Assembly (NCBI GenBank): GCA_007120055.1
Contig: SKOL01000385.1
Span: 1-9,925, forward strand
Reading direction: 5' to 3'
DNA length: 9,925 nucleotides
Source: Anaerobacillus sp.
GTDB lineage: Bacteria > Bacillota > Bacilli > Bacillales_H > Anaerobacillaceae
Both the position numbers and the translations under genes were made by a program. The notes beneath the pieces are model-generated. The model had not been told where the DNA came from, ran no database searches, and worked only from the letters and a program-made list of their open reading frames with translations. Shown here one piece after another: positions 7,172 through 9,925 of the stretch; position 1 is the stretch's first letter; each line of letters begins with the position of its first letter.

Positions 7172-7209
7172 GAGCGCCGTGTACTATGAAAGTGGCACGC
7201 ACGGTGTGG
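7172..7209 (+). ncRNA. Domain V of the outer intron
   Basis: The catalytic AGC triad is at 7173-7175. The lower helix is GCGCCGTG (7174-7181) with CACGGTGT (7200-7207), there is a two-base bulge C7198/G7199, and a GAAA tetraloop is at 7188-7191. The upper helix contains one A-C mismatch (7183/7196) and two G-U pairs, so it is weaker than normal. It lies 11 bases after the reverse transcriptase stop codon. Confidence 0.8.
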
Positions 7210-7210
7210 G

Positions 7211-7217
7211 ACAGGGG
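7211..7217 (+). ncRNA. 5' arm of the split domain VI of the outer intron
   Basis: ACAGGGG directly follows domain V and is cut off by the inner intron at 7218. AGG (7213-7215) can pair with CCT (9702-9704) beyond the insertion. Confidence 0.55.
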
Positions 7218-7806
7218 GTGCGACAAGAAGTGACTTCTTCCGCACCAAGTCAGTGTCTCTAACGAGACTATTCTAGTTGCATGGAATATTCCCTTCCGAA
7301 ACTGCATTGGGAGTAATCGTAATGTGGGTTGCATGAGGATATGCTAAACCAAAAGCGTAGTGTCTAAGTGGATGGAAGCAAGGGGAAGAGTAGTATGGTT
7401 AATGATAAGTGAATCTCTATAAGCATCGTCACCGCAGTCGTTAGGTGAGACACAGTATCACTAACGTTTAGTAGGTAGGGAAAGTATTCTCCCCCGAATA
7501 CTTTTATGCAACCCGCAGACCTATCGGTGTATTGGAGATACCTAACCCATTCGTATCTGACTGAAGTTGAACTTGTTAAGTCCATTGGGGTCCTTACTTA
7601 GGTAAGCTAAGCGCAAGCAAAGCTCAACTCCCTAGTGGATAAAGGAAATCGGAGAAAGCAAAAGCCACCGTGTCGAAAGGCAACAGGAATCGGAAATAAC
7701 TGGGTGGATAATGTTTCTGACATAACCCGAAAGGGTGCTGAATTCCAATTGGTGTGCAACATGGGATAAAGCGTTGATGAATATTTTAAAAGGATGGTAA
7801 CAGACG

Positions 7807-9573
7807 ATGAACACTTCTATAAGGAAGTCCGCATTACCATACATTACTGATTGGGGTAGTATAAATTGGTTGAACATTAGTCAGTATGTAGAGAAATTGC
7901 AACAACGAATATACCATGCCGAACGTCTAGGAAAAATACGTAAAGTTAGAGATTTGCAAAGGTTGCTAATTAAAAGCGAAGCTGCACTACTCCTCTCTAT
8001 TCGAAGAGTTACCCAAATTAATAAAGGGAAACGAACGGCGGGTGTCGATGGGTACAAAGCCTTGACTCCGTATGAGAGAATTGAACTCTACAATGAGATG
8101 AAGGATATGAACATTAAGTGTCATAGACCAAAGCCAGCTTATCGAACTTATATCAAAAAGAAAAATGGGAAACTTAGACCTTTAGGAATACCGACGATGA
8201 AAGATAGAATTTATCAAAACATCGCTAAGCTAGCCCTAGAACCACAGTGGGAAGCTAAATTCGAACCAACTTCCTATGGCTTTAGACCAAAAAGGAATTG
8301 TCATGATGCAATTGAAAGGATTCACACCACTGTTGGTAACAAGAAGGTATGGATATTTGAAGGAGACTTCAAAGGCTGTTTCGATAATTTAAACCATAAC
8401 TATATCTTGGAACAAATTAAAGGATTTCCAGCTTTTAATATAATAGCAAAGTGGTTAAAAGCAGGATTTGTAGACAACAATGTATTCCACGAATCAGAAG
8501 ATGGAACTCCTCAAGGTGGTATTATTTCACCACTTCTAGCTAATATTGCACTACATGGTCTAGAAGATTTACTTAACATAAAATACCGAAAGGTAAAGAG
8601 GAAAATAAAAACTACCTATGAAAATCGGGCTAAGTTTGCCGTAACAAAATATGCTGATGACTTCGTTATCATGTGTGAATCTAAGGAAGACGCTAATGGT
8701 TTATATATTAAACTAAAGCCGTACCTTGAAACTAGGGGGCTTGAGTTAGCAATGGACAAGACGAAAATAACACATATTGAAGAAGGATTTGATTTCTTAG
8801 GTTTCAATATAAGAAAATACAAAACTCATAATGGTAGTAAAATTCTTACCAAGCCTTCCAAGGATAGCATTAAAAATGCAAAGAGGAAAATCAGCGAAAA
8901 AGCAAAGCAATTATACGGTAAAAACGTACAAAAACTCATTGGCACGCTTAACCCTATTACTTTAGGTACGGCGAATTATTGGAGTCCAACTGTCGCCAAA
9001 AAAGTCTTCTCTGAAATGGATTCATATATTTGGAAAGTTCAATACAAGTTTCTGCGAAGACTTCATCCGAAAAAGAGCTGGCAATGGATTAGTAAAAGGT
9101 ACTTTAAACCAGATAAAACTGGTCAAAGTAATAACAATTGGATTCTAACTGACCCGATAACCAATAATCAACTAAAAAAGGTGTCTTGGGTACCAATTAA
9201 ACGACACGTACTAATTAAATATGATTATAGTCCTTTTAATAAAAATCTCGAAGATTATTTTGAAAAATGTGATATTAAAGAGTTTGATAGAAACAATGTA
9301 GCATATAGACAAAAGTTAGCGAGAAAGCAAAAATACAAATGCTCTTTGTGTAGTAAATCAATTGCAGATAGGGTTGAAGGGTTAGAAGTACATCATAAGA
9401 TCCCTAGAATCAAAGGTGGAAGTAATGAATATAAGAACATAGAATTGGTACACATATCTTGCCATCTGGAATACCACAAGGTATTCCCTGCAAAGGCTGA
9501 CATCCCAAATAATGCTCAACTTAGGAGCGTTAAGAAGTACATAAAGAGAAAGAAAATAACAGGATTAATTTAA
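7807..9573 (+). CDS. ltrA: Group II intron reverse transcriptase/maturase/HNH (CL1-type)
   Basis: This is a 588-residue intron-encoded protein with ATG at 7807 and AAAGGATGG about 10 bases upstream. The N-terminal extension (WGSINWLNISQYVEKLQQRI, residues 16-35; RVTQINKGKRTAGVDG, 67-82) is the hallmark of the chloroplast-like class. Reverse transcriptase motifs are KLRPLGIPTMKDR (122-134), YGFRPKRNCHDAI (157-169), GDFKGCFDNL (186-195), GTPQGGIISPLLANI (233-247) and YADD (282-285). The maturase region follows to about 450. The HNH domain is complete: CSLC (512-515), EVHHKIPRIKGGSNEYKN (527-544), then SCHLEYH (551-557). It should splice and mobilise the inner intron. Its sequence is very different from the outer intron's protein, so the two introns are of independent origin and not a duplication. 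Confidence 0.92.
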   Translation: MNTSIRKSALPYITDWGSINWLNISQYVEKLQQRIYHAERLGKIRKVRDLQRLLIKSEAALLLSIRRVTQINKGKRTAGVDGYKALTPYERIELYNEMKDMNIKCHRPKPAYRTYIKKKNGKLRPLGIPTMKDRIYQNIAKLALEPQWEAKFEPTSYGFRPKRNCHDAIERIHTTVGNKKVWIFEGDFKGCFDNLNHNYILEQIKGFPAFNIIAKWLKAGFVDNNVFHESEDGTPQGGIISPLLANIALHGLEDLLNIKYRKVKRKIKTTYENRAKFAVTKYADDFVIMCESKEDANGLYIKLKPYLETRGLELAMDKTKITHIEEGFDFLGFNIRKYKTHNGSKILTKPSKDSIKNAKRKISEKAKQLYGKNVQKLIGTLNPITLGTANYWSPTVAKKVFSEMDSYIWKVQYKFLRRLHPKKSWQWISKRYFKPDKTGQSNNNWILTDPITNNQLKKVSWVPIKRHVLIKYDYSPFNKNLEDYFEKCDIKEFDRNNVAYRQKLARKQKYKCSLCSKSIADRVEGLEVHHKIPRIKGGSNEYKNIELVHISCHLEYHKVFPAKADIPNNAQLRSVKKYIKRKKITGLI

Positions 9574-9598
9574 TCTAGACAAGGATAAATGCATGCTT

Positions 9599-9673
9599 GA
9601 GCCGTATGTGCTGAAAGGCACACGTGCGGTTCTTAGGGGGGAAGGGGATAGTAATATCCCTGACCTACCCAAC
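9599..9673 (+). ncRNA. Domains V and VI of the inner intron
   Basis: Domain V (9599-9632) is a textbook 34-mer with the AGC triad at 9600-9602, a GAAA tetraloop at 9613-9616, a two-base bulge A9622/C9623 and full pairing otherwise (Watson-Crick or G-U). Domain VI has the top hairpin GGGATA/TATCCC (9645-9650 with 9655-9660) and a lower stem GGG/CCC (9636-9638 with 9668-9670), with A9667 bulged as the branch point. The intron ends ACCCAAC at 9673. Confidence 0.85.
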
Positions 9674-9706
9674 AAAAGATGGAGATAACATCAAAGTCTT
9701 ACCTAT
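9674..9706 (+). ncRNA. 3' arm of the split domain VI of the outer intron
   Basis: When the inner intron is removed, ACAGGGG (7211-7217) continues into AAAAGATG. GATG (9678-9681) pairs with CATC (9689-9692) around GAGATAA, and CCT (9702-9704) pairs back to AGG (7213-7215) with A9701 bulged as the likely branch point. The end at CCTAT (9706) is the best guess and could be up to 6 bases further on. Confidence 0.55.
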
Positions 9707-9925
9707 TGCTATTAAACTAACGAGCAGGTTAGGAGAAGAAAAAGCAGGGATTAAGATTAGTTAAATATAGGCAAAACTTCTATCCAATATACGATATTTT
9801 TTCTAAGTGAAATAATACAAGTTCTTCTTATATTCAGGAGAACTTGTATTATTACAATAAACTCTTCTTAATTATTTAGTTAAATCGTTCCTATCCAGCA
9901 TGGAAGGTGGTTCTTCAAGCCAACC
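9707..9925. other. Right flank of the outer intron, no supported gene
   Basis: On the plus strand a short open stretch (19 codons, AIKLTSRLGEEKAGIKIS at 9708-9764) has no start. On the minus strand the segment 9760-9707 may belong to the decayed frame described at 4706-4928. The last 35 bases are less AT-rich and may begin another feature, but too little is visible to say which. Confidence 0.3.
9811..9853. repeat. Perfect 15-bp palindrome
   Basis: AATAATACAAGTTCT (9811-9825) and AGAACTTGTATTATT (9839-9853) are exact inverted repeats around a 13-base loop. The stem is AT-rich and no T-run follows on either side, so it is a poor terminator on paper. A bidirectional terminator in an AT-rich genome or a repeat end are both possible. 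Confidence 0.5.

Larger units (their letters stand above)
7218..9673 (+). mobile_element. Inner group II intron (chloroplast-like, CL1-type), complete
   Basis: This is a 2456-base complete retroelement beginning GTGCGACAAGAAG, a typical 5' end for the chloroplast-like bacterial class. The 5' ribozyme occupies 7218-7806, the reverse transcriptase gene lies in domain IV, and domain V is at 9599-9632. Domain VI (about 9636-9670) ends in AAC at 9673. Bulged A9667, seven bases from the 3' end, is in the standard branch position. A hairpin GTATTC/GAATAC (about 7484-7500) presents CCCCCG (7491-7496), about 274 bases into the intron, which can pair with CAGGGG just upstream of 7218 at five of six positions and so is a good EBS1. 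Everything needed for splicing and mobility appears present. It sits inside domain VI of another group II intron. Confidence 0.85.
4929..9706 (+). mobile_element. Outer group II intron (class B-like), interrupted by a second intron
   Basis: This self-splicing retroelement has a 5' ribozyme region (4929-5357), a reverse transcriptase gene in domain IV (5358-7160), domain V (7172-7209) and a domain VI split into 7211-7217 and 9674-9706. The 5' end was placed at GTGAC (4929) because the seven bases just before it, GTCCATT (4922-4928), are exactly complementary to AATGGAC (5159-5165) in a hairpin about 230 bases into the intron, where EBS1 is expected. The start is not the common GTGYG. A domain III-like hairpin is near 5318-5342. 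The 3' end is uncertain by about 6 bases (CCTAT at 9706 or GCTAT at 9712). Without the insert the intron would be about 2.3 kb, normal for the class. It contains the complete intron 7218-9673. Confidence 0.75.

Noticed and set aside
5358..9573. The two reverse transcriptases as a retron, diversity-generating or abortive-infection system
   Set aside because: Both carry maturase and HNH regions and are framed by group II domain V structures, so the intron explanation is sufficient.

Overview
The window is AT-rich DNA that looks like a low-GC Firmicute, probably a member of the Bacillaceae. Ribosome sites are strong AGGAG types, GTG and TTG starts occur, terminators are GC-stem/T-run, and it carries a CBO0543-family membrane protein plus clostridial/bacillar group II intron types. 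No rRNA, tRNA or CRISPR array was seen. Coding density is low outside the introns, and broken genes, palindromes and short repeats are common, so this reads as an accessory or decaying region rather than core chromosome.

Bases 1-2220: one intact gene, a 555-residue OLD-family-like ATPase/TOPRIM protein, with its own promoter overlapped by a 9-bp palindrome. It is bracketed by two inverted copies of a short (about 105-120 bp) MITE-like element that share 15 identical end bases. No helicase or other classical partner lies beside it.

Bases 2440-4030: on the minus strand lies a broken gene for a roughly 290-residue multi-pass membrane protein. It resembles, from memory, the TsoY (seleno)protein family. 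It has one nonsense codon, one frameshift and an in-frame UGA followed at bSECIS-like spacing by a small hairpin, so that UGA may once have encoded selenocysteine. Divergent from it, on the plus strand, is an intact CBO0543-family membrane protein whose Shine-Dalgarno sequence sits inside a 9-bp stem. It ends in a terminator that overlaps its own stop codon.

Bases 4030-4928: a scrap zone with two large palindromes, a 65-codon gene remnant whose 5' part is missing directly at the edge of the second palindrome, a stray copy of the MITE end, and a decayed minus-strand reading frame.

Bases 4929-9706 (the highlight): two complete group II introns, one nested in the other. The outer intron (class B-like reverse transcriptase, 600 aa) runs from about 4929. 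Its domain V is at 7172-7209, and its domain VI is split after 7217 by a complete second intron (7218-9673, chloroplast-like/CL1-type, reverse transcriptase 588 aa). The rest of the outer domain VI, including the likely branch-point A, resumes at 9674. The inner intron must therefore be removed before the outer one can form its lariat: a bacterial twintron. The inner ribozyme looks canonical, whereas the outer domain V has a weakened upper helix. Both proteins retain YADD reverse transcriptase and HNH endonuclease motifs, so both could be active.

Bases 9707-9925: the other flank of the outer intron, a perfect 15-bp palindrome, and no supported gene.
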